Positions 62,591 to 64,000 of a stretch of DNA of 64,000 bases are shown one piece after another (within the stretch, counting starts at the first letter, position 1; each line of letters starts with the position of its first letter). A program made the position numbers and the translations under genes. The notes under the pieces are model-generated. The model saw nothing but the letters and a program-made list of their open reading frames with translations. It was not told the DNA's origin and ran no database searches. The stretch lies in the NCBI GenBank assembly GCA_036785325.1, contig JAXIVH010000015.1, forward strand, positions 5,797,789 through 5,861,788. The letters run 5' to 3'. The DNA comes from Urophycis tenuis (Eukaryota; Chordata; Actinopteri; Gadiformes; Phycidae).

Positions 62591-63742
62591 GTACACGCGT
62601 GTGTGTGTGTGTGTGGGTGTGGGTGTGGGTGGGTGGGTGGGTGTGCATGCGTGCGTGTGTGTGTTCAGGGGCGTGTTGGCACGTGGGTGTCATGCATTGT
62701 CTACTGACAACCTTGTCTCTCTGAACTCCTCTTCCCTGCTCCTTGACCCTCAACCGTTAAACTTCAGCCTCACCTCCTGCTAGAGGGGAGGAGATGAAGC
62801 TTGATTTTTGGAGTAAAATACTTGAATGGCCAAAGGCCCTTCACATGCATTACTTTCAAGGTAAGCCAGGAGTGAAACTCTACTTGCTTCAAGTGGCTCA
62901 TTCTGCTCATTCTCATGGAGCGTGATTTATACAGTATATATACTGTATATATACCACTCATGATGCATGAGTGAGTCATGTCTCCCTTCTATAGCAGCAT
63001 GATTTGCATGTAGCCCTCATGCTATATCAGAATGAGTTCTGTCTATGGCCATTTTTAATGCACAGACATTCCCATGGCATATGTCACTGTCATGCTTGAA
63101 AGGACTAGTAGGCCTTTGCAACCTTTGCTGTGGAATCAAATGATATCGACATACCGTCACAGGGTCAGCCTGTTCTCTGTTGGCCCCATGGCCTGATGAC
63201 AGTGTTTACAGTCAGTGTCATGGTCCAAAATATACCAAACATGACTAATTGGAATGGAACGGTTGCTCTCTTGGCCTACTAACTCTGGCCTCCGCGCCTG
63301 CTTCTGCAGCCCTGCTGTCCCTTTTAGTGGTCACATCCCTGTGTGGCATGTGTTACACCAGATACAGTGCGTATCTGGTGTGTGTGTGTGTGTGTGTGAG
63401 AGACGGCCTCTTCTCCAGCACAGCCACCAGACGCACTGTTTTAATGAGCTTCAGCTCCTGGTCCTCAGTGATGAACAGTGGCAGACGCTCCTCCTCCTGT
63501 GTTCTTTCGGTGCGTCTGACGGCTCCGTCCGCGCTGGGCGTAAAAGGCCGAGCGTAGAGTGTAAAAAGCATGGCGAACGCTTGCATCAACTCGCCGCTTC
63601 CACTCGCCCTGTCCTCCATACGCTGATGGCTGTCTGGACACCTTGTGGACACCGACGCAGTGAGGCGGACTGTTTGGTACATGGTTCACCTCACGGCAGT
63701 CAGCCACATAGACACACACACACAGACACACACACACACACA

Positions 63743-63776
<34 letters not shown>

Positions 63777-64000
63777 AGGTCCACCTGATCCCAGGAGATG
63801 GCTGCAGGCGTGGAGGCTCGTCTGTTAGGCAGCGGACAGGTTCCTACATGCGTCTTTAACACTGTAAATAGTATTTATGAGTTGCGTCGTAAAGGGCCGT
63901 AAACATCACCTAAAATGTGTGGGCGTGGTTTGGTCATGCGAATGACAAAACCACCGTGTTTAATATTCTGTGGTTCAAGTGACTTTTTATCTATCCTGTA
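62591..64000. other. DDHD2 3' intron sequence to window end
   Basis: GT/GGGT repeats follow the exon 15 donor and a (CA)n run lies at 63714-63775. One ORF-compatible stretch, 62768-62860, has an acceptor-like ACTTCAG and a strong donor CAAG/GTAAGC but does not resemble DDHD2. The conserved last exons are not here. Confidence 0.5.

Overview
The window is nuclear DNA from a bony fish, almost certainly a teleost. It holds intron-rich protein genes with GT-AG introns and recognisable vertebrate proteins. NEFH and THOC5 sit tail to tail, and TFIP11 and SRRD sit head to head, as they do on human chromosome 22q12. The interspersed repeats are teleost-type (tRNA-headed SINEs, an L2-like LINE end, a TTAA-flanked foldback element) and dinucleotide and homopolymer repeats are very dense. 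That density is reminiscent of gadiform (cod-like) genomes, but I cannot fix the species from sequence alone.

Layout, left to right: 1-6343 minus, FANCG (3' end cut by the window); 6344-9360, repeat-rich intergenic DNA ending in the NEFH TATA promoter; 9418-13704 plus, NEFH; 15870-23428 minus, THOC5 (complete, 19 coding exons); 24102-31267 minus, TFIP11 (14 coding exons, one apparent 1-nt frameshift); 31268-31838, a compact bidirectional promoter with two ETS-type sites; 31839-34219 plus, SRRD (6 exons); 34674-49715 minus, a divergent CLUH-family gene (28 coding exons); 49716-51425, a divergent intergenic region with a 215-bp pure TC tract; 51426-62590 plus, DDHD2 (15 coding exons, 3' end beyond the window). 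I derived exon boundaries by hand from reading frame, splice signals and recalled human orthologues. Nearly all phases close exactly.

The genes do not form a functional operon-like unit. They cover DNA repair (FANCG), the axonal cytoskeleton (NEFH), mRNA export (THOC5), spliceosome disassembly (TFIP11), an SRR1-like protein (SRRD), RNA binding for mitochondrial mRNAs (CLUH family) and lipid hydrolysis (DDHD2).

The most unusual signal is structural. Five introns in four unrelated genes carry tandem repeats whose unit includes the exon's last bases plus the 5' splice site, so the splice donor itself has been multiplied (FANCG exons 1 and 10, THOC5 exon 17, TFIP11 exon 9, DDHD2 exon 3). Several other donors run straight into CA/GT repeats, and at least six acceptors use a pure poly-C run as the pyrimidine tract.
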